The notes beneath the pieces are model-generated. The model was not told where the DNA came from. It did no database searches and worked only from the letters and a program-made list of their open reading frames with translations. Shown one piece after another: positions 7,560 through 15,930 of a stretch of 64,000 nucleotides of DNA. Position 1 is the stretch's first letter. Each line of letters starts with the position of its first letter. The stretch is from an uncultured Acidimicrobiales bacterium (lineage in GTDB: Bacteria > Actinomycetota > Acidimicrobiia > Acidimicrobiales > Bin134). A program made the translations under genes and the position numbers. The stretch lies in the NCBI GenBank assembly GCA_951813325.1, contig OX638350.1, forward strand, positions 1,351,029 to 1,415,028, in the 5' to 3' direction.

Positions 7560-8726
7560 ATGGCCTACACCGATGACGCGATCCGGGACTTGACCCGCCG
7601 GGTCTTCGATCTGTGGCAGGACAACACCACCGACCTGGCCCCCGACGTGATGCGCCAGTCGGTTCACGCCTACCTCGACCAAGACCGCTTCGAGTTCGAG
7701 TCCGGCCGCATCTTCAAGCATCTGCCGCTGGCGCTGGCCCTCGGATCAGAGCTCCCCGGCCCCAACACCTACAAGGCCATGGAGGTCATGGGAGTGCCGG
7801 TGCTGCTCACTCGAGGTGCCGACGGCGCGGCCCGGGCATTTCTGAATGTCTGCCGCCACCGGGGGTCGCCGCTGTGCGAGCCCGGGTCGGGGTCGGCTCA
7901 ACGGCTGAGCTGCCCTTACCACGCCTGGTCCTACGACACCGCCGGCGACCTAGTGGGCATGTTCGGCGCCCACACCTTCGGCGATGTCGACCGAGACCAC
8001 CTCTCGCTCACCCCACTGGCCTGTGCCGAGAAAGCTGGCTTCGTATTCGCCTGCCTCACCCCCGGCGTCACCTTCGACATCGACACCTTCTTGGGCGACT
8101 TCGGCCCCTACGTTGCCGCCCTCGACCTCGACCAGTGGCACATCTTCGAGCAGCGCACCCTCGACGGCCCGGGCTGGAAGGTGGCATGGGATGGATATCT
8201 GGAGGGTTACCACCAGGAGCGGCTCCACCCCAAGACCGTGGGGCTCAACACCATCGGCAACCTCATGGCCCACGACACCTGGGGTCCCCACCAGCGCATC
8301 GTGTTCGGCCGCAAGTCGCTGCCCAAGCTGGTCGGCCAGCCCGAAAGCGAGTGGGACCTAGACGAGCACATCCGCCTGATCCACTCGATCTTCCCCAACG
8401 TGTCCATTTCTGGGATCTTGGGCGACTTCTGCCTGGTGAGCCAGCTCTTCCCCGGCTCGACCACCGACACCAGCCTCACGATCCAGACCGTGCTGTGCCG
8501 CCACGAGCCGTCCACCGACGAGGAGCGCCAAGTAGCCGAGCAGTTCAGCGCCCTGGTGCTGCGGGCGGTGCGCGACGAGGACTACTGGGTGGGCTTCCAG
8601 ATCCAAAACGCCCTCAAGAGCGGGGCCACCGCCGAGGTGCTGTTCGGGCGCAACGAGCCGAGCTTGCAGCACTACCACCACGCGGTGGAGCGCTACGCCG
8701 AGCTGAGCGTGGACCGGGAGAACTAG
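7560..8726 (+). CDS. Rieske non-heme iron oxygenase, alpha subunit
   Basis: This 388-residue protein is an aromatic-ring-hydroxylating-type oxygenase component. The Rieske [2Fe-2S] site is visible as CRHRG and CPYHAW (Cys-x-His then Cys-x-x-His, about residues 97-120). The catalytic domain has the mononuclear iron segment EGYHQERLH near residue 220. Such enzymes use electrons from a separate reductase, and none is encoded nearby. The upstream CoA ligase suggests a shared catabolic role. It converges with nadA, the two stop regions overlapping by 4 bp. Confidence 0.85.
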   Translation: MAYTDDAIRDLTRRVFDLWQDNTTDLAPDVMRQSVHAYLDQDRFEFESGRIFKHLPLALALGSELPGPNTYKAMEVMGVPVLLTRGADGAARAFLNVCRHRGSPLCEPGSGSAQRLSCPYHAWSYDTAGDLVGMFGAHTFGDVDRDHLSLTPLACAEKAGFVFACLTPGVTFDIDTFLGDFGPYVAALDLDQWHIFEQRTLDGPGWKVAWDGYLEGYHQERLHPKTVGLNTIGNLMAHDTWGPHQRIVFGRKSLPKLVGQPESEWDLDEHIRLIHSIFPNVSISGILGDFCLVSQLFPGSTTDTSLTIQTVLCRHEPSTDEERQVAEQFSALVLRAVRDEDYWVGFQIQNALKSGATAEVLFGRNEPSLQHYHHAVERYAELSVDREN

Positions 8727-9817
8727 GTAATACTCAGCATCCGGTCGAGGGCGATGCGGGCATCAGCCGCGATATCAGGGTCCACGGTGATGCAGTTGCG
8801 GACCTTGCCCTCGGCCAAGCCCTCCAGCGTCCAGGCCAGATGGGCGGCGTCGATGCGGAACATGGTCGAGCACGGGCAGATCAGCGGATCCAGCGACACC
8901 ACCGTCTTGTCCGGGGTCTCGTCGTTGAGCCGGTTCACCAAATGGATCTCGGTGCCCACCCCGATCGCCGCGCCGGGTGGCGCCGCGGCCACCGCCTTGA
9001 TGATGTAGTCGGTGGAGCCCACCTGATCGGCCAGGGCGCACACCTCCCGGCTGCACTCGGGGTGAACCACCACAATCCCGTCGGGGTGCTCGGCCCGGAA
9101 CGCGGCAACATGGTCGGGCTGGAACCGCTGGTGCACCGAGCAATGCCCCCTCCACAGCAACAACACCGGCTCCTTGCACTCGGCCTCGGTCAGCCCGCCC
9201 CGATCGAAGCGGGGATTCCACACCGCCATGTCGCTCTCGTCGTAGCCCAAGTCGAAGCCGGTGTTGCGCCCCAGGTGCTGGTCGGGGAAGAACAGCACCT
9301 GGTCGCCCCGCTCCAGGGCCCAGGTGAGCACCGCCCGGGCATTGGACGACGTGCACACCGCCCCGCCGTGGCGGGCCACGAACGCCTTCAGGTTGGCGGC
9401 CGAGTTCATGTAGGTGATGGGCACCACCCGGTCGATGTCGGTCACCCGGGCCAGCTCCTCCCAGGCTTCTTCCACTTGGTCGATATCAGCCATGTCGGCC
9501 ATGGAGCAGCCCGCATTCAGGTCGGGCAACACCACCTGCTGGTGGTCGCCGGTCAAGATGTCGGCCGACTCGGCCATGAAATGCACCCCGCAGAACACGA
9601 TGTACTCGGCTTTGGGGCGCCGCTGGGCCAGCACCGACAGCCGGAAGGAGTCGCCTCGAGCATCGGCCCACGCCATGACCTCATCTCGTTGGTAGTGGTG
9701 CCCGAGAATGAACAGCCGGTCGCCCAGGGTCTCCTTGGCGTCGGCGATCCAGCCCGCCAACTGCTCGGGCGATGCCGTTGTGTACCGCTCGGGGAGCGGT
9801 CGCTGAACGCGCAACAT
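8723..9817 (-). CDS. nadA: Quinolinate synthase A
   Basis: This 364-residue enzyme condenses iminoaspartate with dihydroxyacetone phosphate to quinolinate, in de novo NAD synthesis. The start ATG 9817 has a strong GGAGG site just upstream; a longer frame to 10000 lacks support. Family hallmarks are LFILGHHYQRDEV, VFCGVHFMAESADIL, HPECSREV and LICPCSTMFRI, which supply the three cysteines of the [4Fe-4S] cluster. No nadB or nadC is adjacent, so the rest of the pathway lies elsewhere. It is divergent from uvrC across a 223-bp gap that must carry both promoters. Confidence 0.95.
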   Translation of the reverse strand: MLRVQRPLPERYTTASPEQLAGWIADAKETLGDRLFILGHHYQRDEVMAWADARGDSFRLSVLAQRRPKAEYIVFCGVHFMAESADILTGDHQQVVLPDLNAGCSMADMADIDQVEEAWEELARVTDIDRVVPITYMNSAANLKAFVARHGGAVCTSSNARAVLTWALERGDQVLFFPDQHLGRNTGFDLGYDESDMAVWNPRFDRGGLTEAECKEPVLLLWRGHCSVHQRFQPDHVAAFRAEHPDGIVVVHPECSREVCALADQVGSTDYIIKAVAAAPPGAAIGVGTEIHLVNRLNDETPDKTVVSLDPLICPCSTMFRIDAAHLAWTLEGLAEGKVRNCITVDPDIAADARIALDRMLSIT

Positions 9818-10040
9818 GTTTTGGGAACCTCCGTGAGGTATGGGAACTCCAATTAGCGGCCGGTGGGGACAGCCAGGTCGCCTCGCCACGGGGATGTCGG
9901 CCTTAGAGTTGGATATGTCGCCGGATACCTGGCCAGCGTGGGAAGAAATATTACCCGTCTGGGACACAGAGTCAAAGGGCAAACGACAGGTTCGACTCAA
10001 GGGCAGCCGGCACCGGCCCGGCTCCTAGGATGGGAATGCC

Positions 10041-11900
10041 ATGTTGAACCGCCCGCCCCCCGGCACCGTCCCCGACGCCGCGGGCTCCTACCAGTTCAAA
10101 GACCGGCATGGACGGCTCATCTACGTGGGCAAGGCCAAGAATCTGCGCTCCCGGCTGGGCAGCTACTTCCAGAACCCGGCCTACCTGCCGCCCCGCACCG
10201 CTCAGATGGTGGCCGAGGCGGAATCGGTGGAGTGGATTCAGGTGGACACCGAGGTGGAGGCGCTGATGCTGGAGTACAGCCTCATCCAGCAGCACCAGCC
10301 CCGGTACAACGTCCGCTACCGGGACGACAAGAGCTACCCGTTCCTGTGCGTGACCATGGTGGACGAGTGGCCCCGGGCCATGGTCATCCGTGGCCGCAAA
10401 AAGAAGGGCAACCGCTATTTCGGCCCCTATGGCCACGCCTACGCCATCCGGGAGACCCTCGACCAACTGCTGCGCACGTTCCCCATCCGCACATGCAGCG
10501 ACAACAAGTTCAACCACCACGCCCGGCTGGGCCGACCGTGCTTGCTGCATCACATCGAGAAGTGCGCCGGCCCGTGCGTGGGCGAAGTAGAGCGGGGGCG
10601 CTACGACCAGATGGTGGACGATTTGCTGGCCTTCCTCGGCGGCGACACCGACGAGGTGGTGAGGAGGCTGGAGGGCGACATGGCCGCGGCCGCGGCCGCC
10701 CTGGAGTTCGAGCAGGCCGCCCGCTGTCGGGACCGGCTGGCCAGCGTGCGCAAGGCCATCGAGGGCCAGGAGATGGTGGGGGGCCGCTCCGAGGACTACG
10801 ACGTGATCGGCCTGGTGGACGACGAGCTGGAGGCCGCCTGCCAGGTGTTCTACGTGCGCAAGGGCCGGGTGATGGGCCGCCGGGGGTTCATCGTGGACAA
10901 AGCCGGCCAACTCAGCCGCCCTGAGCTGGTGAGCCGGGTGCTGGAGCGGCTGTATTTCGAGGAGAACCCGCTGGGCGGCCCCAAGCAGGTACTGGTTCCC
11001 GACCTGCCCGACAACCAGGAGCTGTACGAGGAGTGGCTGCGAGAGCAGCGAAGATCAAAGGTGGGCATCTCGGTGCCCCAGCGGGGGGCCAAGCGCAAGC
11101 TCCAGGAGACAGTGGCCCGCAACGCCGCCGATGCGTTCGCCCGCCACCGGCTCAAGCGGACCTCCGACCACAACAGCCGGGCCCGGGCCCTCAACGAGCT
11201 TCAAGACAGCCTCGGCCTGCCCGAGGCCCCGCTGCGGATCGAGTGCTACGACATGAGCCACCTCCAGGGTTCGGACTATGTGGGCTCGATGGTGGTGATG
11301 GAAGACGGGCTGCCCCGAAAGTCGGAGTACCGCCGGTTCAAAGTGCGCACCGTGGACGGCAACGACGACTACGCGGCCATGGAGGAGGTGCTCACCCGCA
11401 GGCTGTCCAACTACCTGGCCGAGCGGGACCGCCCGGTGGACGAGCGGGGGAAGTTCGCCTACCCGCCGCAGCTGCTGGTGGTGGACGGCGGCAAGGGCCA
11501 ACTGGGGGTGGCCGAACGGGTGCTGGCCGAGCTGGGCCTCGACGGAGAGATCTTCCCGGCCGGGCTGGCCAAGGAATTCGAACAGATCTTCGTGCCCGGC
11601 CAACCCCACCCGGTGGAGATTCCCCGGCCGTCGGAGGGCCTGTACTTGCTTCAGCGCATCAGAGACGAGAGCCACCGCTTCGCCAACGACTACCACCGCC
11701 AACTGCGGGGCAAGCGGATGACAAAGTCGTCGCTCGACGGCATAGACGGCCTCGGCCCGACCCGCAGAACCCGCCTGGTCAAAGAGCTGGGCGGAGTGCG
11801 AGCAGTGGAGCGGGCCACGCTCGGCGACTTGCTGGCACAGAGCTGGCTTCCCGACGCAGTGGCCCATGCGGTATACGAGAAACTCCACGGCCCGCAATGA
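10041..11900 (+). CDS. uvrC: Excinuclease ABC subunit C
   Basis: This 619-residue UvrC makes both incisions during nucleotide excision repair after UvrAB finds damage. The order of domains is a GIY-YIG nuclease at residues about 12-90 (GSYQFKDRHGRLIYVGKAKN), a UVR/UvrB-binding helix pair near 205-235 (LEFEQAARCRDRL), an RNase H-like 5' nuclease at about 370-540 (ECYDMSHLQGSDYVGSMVV, LVVDGGKGQLG), and a helix-hairpin-helix end (LDGIDGLGPTRRTRLVKELGG). The last codon overlaps the next gene's ATG as ATGA. In many actinobacteria uvrC is followed directly by rapZ; here a methyltransferase intervenes. Confidence 0.97.
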   Translation: MLNRPPPGTVPDAAGSYQFKDRHGRLIYVGKAKNLRSRLGSYFQNPAYLPPRTAQMVAEAESVEWIQVDTEVEALMLEYSLIQQHQPRYNVRYRDDKSYPFLCVTMVDEWPRAMVIRGRKKKGNRYFGPYGHAYAIRETLDQLLRTFPIRTCSDNKFNHHARLGRPCLLHHIEKCAGPCVGEVERGRYDQMVDDLLAFLGGDTDEVVRRLEGDMAAAAAALEFEQAARCRDRLASVRKAIEGQEMVGGRSEDYDVIGLVDDELEAACQVFYVRKGRVMGRRGFIVDKAGQLSRPELVSRVLERLYFEENPLGGPKQVLVPDLPDNQELYEEWLREQRRSKVGISVPQRGAKRKLQETVARNAADAFARHRLKRTSDHNSRARALNELQDSLGLPEAPLRIECYDMSHLQGSDYVGSMVVMEDGLPRKSEYRRFKVRTVDGNDDYAAMEEVLTRRLSNYLAERDRPVDERGKFAYPPQLLVVDGGKGQLGVAERVLAELGLDGEIFPAGLAKEFEQIFVPGQPHPVEIPRPSEGLYLLQRIRDESHRFANDYHRQLRGKRMTKSSLDGIDGLGPTRRTRLVKELGGVRAVERATLGDLLAQSWLPDAVAHAVYEKLHGPQ

Positions 11901-12661
11901 CCGGGGAACACCCTGGGGAAACCGCGGATCATGCCCTGTGGGAACAACACGCGGGGTGGTGGCAGGCGCAGTGCACTGATGGCGCCGATCCCGAGTACGC
12001 CGAGCTGATCGTCCCGCTGGCTGCCGAACTGCTGACCGGGCACGACCGGGTGTTGGACATCGGCGCCGGCGAGGGGCAGCTTTCTCGCCTGGCGGCCGGG
12101 CTGGGTGCATCCTTGGTGGTCGGGGTGGACCCCACCCGGGCTCAAGTTGCCGAGGCCGCCCACCGCCGTGGGGGGCCGCTCTATGCCCGGGGACAGGCCG
12201 AGGCCCTGCCACTCGCCGATCGGTCATTCGACGCCGCGGTGGCCTGCCTGGTGTTCGAGCACATCGACGCCATGGACGCCGCCGTGGCCGAGGCGGCCCG
12301 GATGCTGCGCGACGGCGGTCGGTTCCTGCTGTTCTTGAACCATCCGCTGCTGCAAACCCCCGACAGCGGTTGGATCGACGACCACATCCTCGACCCTCCC
12401 GAGCAGTACTGGCGGATCGGTGCGTACCTGCGCGAGAGCGTGATGATCGAAGAAGTGCAAAAGGATGTGTTCTTGCCATTCGTCCACCGCCCGCTCAGCC
12501 GGTACGTGAACGCACTGCGGGACGCGGGGCTGGCCATCGACCGGATGCTGGAGCCCGCCCCGCCGCCTGGCTTTCTGGCCGCAGCCCCGGAATATCCCCA
12601 AGCCGAGGCTATTCCCCGCCTGCTGGTGCTGGTGTGCCGGAAAGAGCCGCAGGCGGTTTGA
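11897..12661 (+). CDS. SAM-dependent class I methyltransferase
   Basis: This 254-residue protein overlaps the uvrC stop by 4 bp. It has a Methyltransf_11-type core: VLDIGAGEGQLSRLAAG (SAM loop), VVGVDPTRAQV (acidic residue contacting the ribose), ALPLADRSFDAAVACLVFEHI and EAARMLRDGGRFLLFLNHP. The substrate cannot be deduced. The tight coupling to uvrC means it is co-transcribed with DNA repair. A relic of the uvrC/rapZ junction at 15.7 kb lacks this gene, suggesting it was inserted between them. Confidence 0.85.
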   Translation: MTGEHPGETADHALWEQHAGWWQAQCTDGADPEYAELIVPLAAELLTGHDRVLDIGAGEGQLSRLAAGLGASLVVGVDPTRAQVAEAAHRRGGPLYARGQAEALPLADRSFDAAVACLVFEHIDAMDAAVAEAARMLRDGGRFLLFLNHPLLQTPDSGWIDDHILDPPEQYWRIGAYLRESVMIEEVQKDVFLPFVHRPLSRYVNALRDAGLAIDRMLEPAPPPGFLAAAPEYPQAEAIPRLLVLVCRKEPQAV

Positions 12662-12726
12662 CCTGCCCTTTTGCACTGAAGTTCGCGAAAGAGCCTGAGC
12701 AACTCCTTCTCGGCCGTTAGCCTGAA

Positions 12727-13602
12727 GTGGTGGCCGAGTTCGTGGTGATCACCGGGATGTCGGGGGCGGGCCGGTCGCAGGCCGCCAACCATTTCGAAGA
12801 CTTGGGCTGGTACGTGGTGGACAACCTGCCGCCCGCACTGCTGCCCAAGGTGCGGGAGTTCGCCGACGCCCCCGACAGCGGCATCTCCCGAGTGGGCTTG
12901 GTGCTGGGATTGAACCTCTACCACGAGGAGGTGGCCCCCGCGCTGGCCGCCCTCAAGGCCTCTTCCGAAGGTTCGGTGCGGATCCTCTTCCTCGACGCCT
13001 CCACCCCAGTGCTGGTCAAGCGCTTCGAGAGCACCAAGCGCCGCCACCCGTTCGCCGGCGCCTCCCCGATGGGGGTGTCCGACGCCATCGAGGCCGAGCG
13101 GGAGGCCCTGGGCTATCTCCGCAGCGAAGCCGACGTGGTGGTGGACACTTCTGAATACAGCATCTACCAGCTCAACCGCTTCATCGACGAGGTGTTCGAA
13201 CTGGACGCCGGGCCCGAGTCGGTGACCACCCGGATCATGTCGTTCGGCTTCAAGCACGGCATCCCGCTCGATGCCGACCTGGTGCTGGACTGCCGCTTTT
13301 TGCCCAACCCCCACTGGGTGGAGGAGCTCCGCCCGCTCACCGGCCAACACGAGGCGGTGAGGGACTTTTTGCTCAACGGCCAGCCCATGGCCGAGACCTT
13401 CCTCCAAAAGACCGAGGATCTGTTGGCGATGTTGGTGCCCGCCTATGTGCGGGAGGGCAAGTCGTATCTCACCATCGCCTTCGGCTGCACCGGGGGCCAC
13501 CACCGCTCGGTCTTCGTGGCCGAGGACATCAACCGCCGCCTCGTCGAGAACCCGGAACTCGGCGTCCGCCCCCTGGTCATCCACCGGGACATCGACAAAT
13601 AG
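12727..13602 (+). CDS. rapZ: RapZ/YvcJ-family nucleotide-binding regulatory protein
   Basis: This 291-residue protein of the RapZ (RNase adapter) family has a Walker A motif GMSGAGRS near residues 10-17, followed by WYVVDNLPP, a family signature. The C-terminal domain carries SFGFKHGIPLDADLVLDCRFLPNP and AFGCTGGHHRSVFVAEDI, both diagnostic. The start is GTG at 12727 or 12730. In E. coli it regulates GlmS through small RNAs; in actinobacteria it sits in the uvrC-rapZ-yvcK-whiA locus and binds nucleotides. The usual yvcK and whiA do not follow here. Confidence 0.93.
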   Translation: MVAEFVVITGMSGAGRSQAANHFEDLGWYVVDNLPPALLPKVREFADAPDSGISRVGLVLGLNLYHEEVAPALAALKASSEGSVRILFLDASTPVLVKRFESTKRRHPFAGASPMGVSDAIEAEREALGYLRSEADVVVDTSEYSIYQLNRFIDEVFELDAGPESVTTRIMSFGFKHGIPLDADLVLDCRFLPNPHWVEELRPLTGQHEAVRDFLLNGQPMAETFLQKTEDLLAMLVPAYVREGKSYLTIAFGCTGGHHRSVFVAEDINRRLVENPELGVRPLVIHRDIDK

Positions 13603-13626
13603 CCCGGAGAGGTGGCGGCGCAGCCC

Positions 13627-14625
13627 TCAGGTGATTTCTCGAGACTCCGCCACCATGGCTTCGCTGTCCTCCCACAGCTTGGCCCCGTTGTCGGGGTCGG
13701 CTGCGCTCTCCGACACTGGTTTGCGATTCATCAGGTGGAGGTACATCCCGGTGGAGGCCCCCGCTTCGTCCGAGCAGCAGAGGTAGACGATCGGGGCGAT
13801 GGCCTTCTCGGGAGACCGGAAGAACAGCCGCAACGCCGGGTTGACGATCGGCTTCAGCAGCGCCGGAGCGTCTCGGGCGATTCTCGTGGCGACGCCACCC
13901 GGGCACAGGGCGTGCACGGCCACCTCGGTTCCCCTGCTCGGGTTCAGGCGGCGCGACAGCTCGGTGGCATAGGTGCTCAACACCAGCTTGCTGAGGCCGT
14001 AGTGCCGCATGCTCTCCTTGATCCCGTACTCGGTGTATTTGCCGAGGTGGTCGAACTCAATGGCGCCGGCGGACCGGTGTGACTCCGATGAGACGAACAC
14101 GATCCTCGGCGGCTCGCCACCCTTCTCCGCGGGACGGATGACCCCATCATGAAGCCAGCAGTCGATCATCACTCGCTTGGACAAGAAGTGGACCGCGAAC
14201 ATGGTGTCGTACCCCTGCGGGGTCTCCCTCGCGGTGGGCGTCATCAGGCCGGCGTTCATGAGCGCGATGTCGATGCGGATGCCGCTTCGTCGCAGCTCGT
14301 CGTAGCAACGATGCACCGAGCGGACATCGGCCAGGTCCACCTCGACCATCTCTACGGTCTCCGATCCAGACGCCTCCTTGATCTCGTCGCAGGTGTCGTC
14401 ATGGCCGGGGCGGCAGGCCAGGATCATGTTGCCCCCTCGCCGGGCCAGTTCGATGGCGGCCGCCCGGCCCAATCCGCTGTTGGCCCCGGTCACCAGACAC
14501 GTCTTGCCGTCGATCCGCACGTCATCGGGGACCGGGTCGACATCGGGGGTCTTCAAATTGCGGAAGTCGCGGACAGCCCCGACGATCGCGTTGGCCACGG
14601 TGCGTTTCTTTGGTGGTCGGCTCAT
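13627..14625 (-). CDS. Short-chain dehydrogenase/reductase, retinol-dehydrogenase-like
   Basis: This 332-residue SDR has the NAD(P)-binding TGANSGLGRAAA, the NAG motif in ALMNAGLM, the catalytic serine in IVFVSSESH and the catalytic YGLSK. The start MSRPPKKRTVANAIVG adds an unusual basic lead of about 35 residues before the core. It is most like the light-dependent protochlorophyllide reductase/retinol dehydrogenase-like group of SDRs. It converges with rapZ, with 24 bp between stops. The divergent intergenic region upstream holds nested inverted repeats that may bind a regulator. Confidence 0.85.
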   Translation of the reverse strand: MSRPPKKRTVANAIVGAVRDFRNLKTPDVDPVPDDVRIDGKTCLVTGANSGLGRAAAIELARRGGNMILACRPGHDDTCDEIKEASGSETVEMVEVDLADVRSVHRCYDELRRSGIRIDIALMNAGLMTPTARETPQGYDTMFAVHFLSKRVMIDCWLHDGVIRPAEKGGEPPRIVFVSSESHRSAGAIEFDHLGKYTEYGIKESMRHYGLSKLVLSTYATELSRRLNPSRGTEVAVHALCPGGVATRIARDAPALLKPIVNPALRLFFRSPEKAIAPIVYLCCSDEAGASTGMYLHLMNRKPVSESAADPDNGAKLWEDSEAMVAESREIT

Positions 14626-14852
14626 GGCAAAAGGTACCTCGTTGATCGTGGACGGTTTGGCGCCCGGTGAGCCTGGTGTGGGCTATTCAATGGGGATCGT
14701 GGTGGGTCTGCACGACTGCCGCGCCGCCGAGCACCCTGAGAAAGACGTCGAGGCGCTCCAGGTGAGGCGAGGTCTTGAGCACCCAGGCGCAGGCCGGTCT
14801 GGCTCGCCTGTTAGCGGGAGCAGCCGACCTGCACGCCTCTTCCAGGTTTGTC

Positions 14853-14889
14853 AAGTATCAAAACATGACGGATACTTGTTATGTTTTGA
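14853..14889. promoter_or_regulatory. Nested inverted repeats, probable operator
   Basis: Two inverted repeats interlock: AAGTATC (14853-14859) pairs with GATACTT (14871-14877), and TCAAAACAT (14858-14866) pairs with ATGTTTTGA (14881-14889). The arms are perfect and the segment is AT-rich. It lies between the SDR gene (minus) and the lipoprotein gene (plus), which suits a TetR- or MarR-like operator. No regulator gene is adjacent. Confidence 0.5.
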
Positions 14890-14966
14890 CACTCCTTTTG
14901 GTTGATCAAGCCGTGGGTCGGTGAACTCCACCGGTGGCAGCATGCAGAAGAAAAGGAATGGACACT

Positions 14967-15647
14967 ATGAAGTCACGTTCAGCGCCTGCAACCGCAGCAC
15001 TAGGCCCAAATCCAACAGTTCAGAGGCCGGCTAGTCGCCATATCCACGTTCGTCTGCTTCAATACCTTGCATTCGCCATCGCAGCTCTGATAGCGGTTGC
15101 ATGTGGTTCCAATGCCGAGTCCGAGGGAGCATTCTCCTATTCTTACGACTCGTACTTTCAGTCCTTTGCATTTGACTACAACCCGGCTACCACAGCCGAG
15201 GATCTGGCCAAACGCTCAACAGTCGTCGTTGAAGCCACGCTGGTTGATGTCAAGAACGGACGTTTCTTTGGCGCTTCTGAGACAGAACCCGAAGGCGTAA
15301 CCCTTAATCTCGTGTTTGGGACGGACGACAAGACGAGATATTACGTTCAGTTACCCAGACCAATGGATTCGGACGTAACACAGCTGCGTTCTGTACTGCC
15401 CATCGGCTCTCAAAGCGTTATCTATCTACAGCCAAACAACGATCCCTTGGAAGGTGTTTGGCACAACACTCGGAGCGATGGCAACGAGTGGTACTTCACC
15501 ACACCGCAGGGCTGGATCCTTGACCATTCAGAACGAGGAATCGTATTCCCACTTGTGGATAACGAGTTAGAACCGCCATTTCGCGAAGCTCCCACTGGTG
15601 CAAGCGACAGTCTAAAGGACTGGCTGGTCGGCGAGGGGCGGGTCTGA
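14967..15647 (+). CDS. Putative lipoprotein of unknown function
   Basis: Start ATG 14967 is chosen because an AAGG lies about 10 bases upstream; ATG 14958 is also in frame. The N-terminus has basic residues, then a hydrophobic stretch (LLQYLAFAIAALIAVAC) ending in a lipobox-like AVAC, predicting lipid attachment and export. The mature part begins GSNAESEGAFSYSYDSYF and has a predicted beta-rich body (STVVVEATLVDV, RYYVQLPRP, SVIYLQPNND). I do not recognise a domain. The gene ends exactly where a degenerate uvrC-like relic begins. Confidence 0.65.
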   Translation: MKSRSAPATAALGPNPTVQRPASRHIHVRLLQYLAFAIAALIAVACGSNAESEGAFSYSYDSYFQSFAFDYNPATTAEDLAKRSTVVVEATLVDVKNGRFFGASETEPEGVTLNLVFGTDDKTRYYVQLPRPMDSDVTQLRSVLPIGSQSVIYLQPNNDPLEGVWHNTRSDGNEWYFTTPQGWILDHSERGIVFPLVDNELEPPFREAPTGASDSLKDWLVGEGRV

Positions 15648-15648
15648 A

Positions 15649-15750
15649 CTGGCTCCTTGATGCAGCGGCCCATTCGGTGTACGAGTTGCTTCACGCCCCG
15701 AGGCGAGATCGGTAGCCTGAAATTGTGGCCGAGTTTGTGATGAACAAAGG
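15649..15750 (+). pseudogene. Degenerate copy of the uvrC 3' end joined to the rapZ 5' end
   Basis: Bases 15649-15701 align with the last about 55 bases of uvrC (11846-11895): the relic reads NWLLDAAAHSVYELLHAP where UvrC reads SWLPDAVAHAVYEKLHGP. After about 10 bases, GTAGCCTGAAATTGTGG followed by a GCCGAGTTTGTG-like run (from about 15711) aligns with TTAGCCTGAAGTGGTGG at the rapZ start (12719-12735), giving VAEFVMNKG and a stop. The relic therefore holds a compact uvrC-rapZ junction without the methyltransferase gene that separates them at 11.9-12.7 kb. Differences are spread through the match, so the copy is old or came from a related strain. Confidence 0.7.
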
Positions 15751-15758
15751 ATGAGACG

Positions 15759-15918
15759 GTGAGATTCGGCCTGCTGTCGACCTCGGCACACGACTGGAGG
15801 GTGCCGATGAGCCAACAGATCGCCGAGCATGCCGCAGTGGCCCGGATGCAACCATGCCCACGCCATGGCTCAACTCAAGCGGTTCGGCGCCGAGGTGACC
15901 CCGCTATTGTCCGGCTAG
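15759..15918 (+). pseudogene. Collapsed luciferase-like (LLM) oxidoreductase gene
   Basis: A GTG at 15759 opens a frame reading RFGLLSTSAHDW and then IAEHAAVARMQ, like the start of an LLM-class flavin oxidoreductase. From 15850, in another frame, NHAHAMAQLKRFGAEVTPLL ends at a stop at 15916-15918, like the C-terminal helix of the same family. Almost the whole barrel is missing. An intact LLM gene starts 12 bp further on, so the relic may be an older neighbour or a partial duplicate. The assignment is from pattern only. Confidence 0.45.
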
Positions 15919-15930
15919 AAAGCAGGGTCT

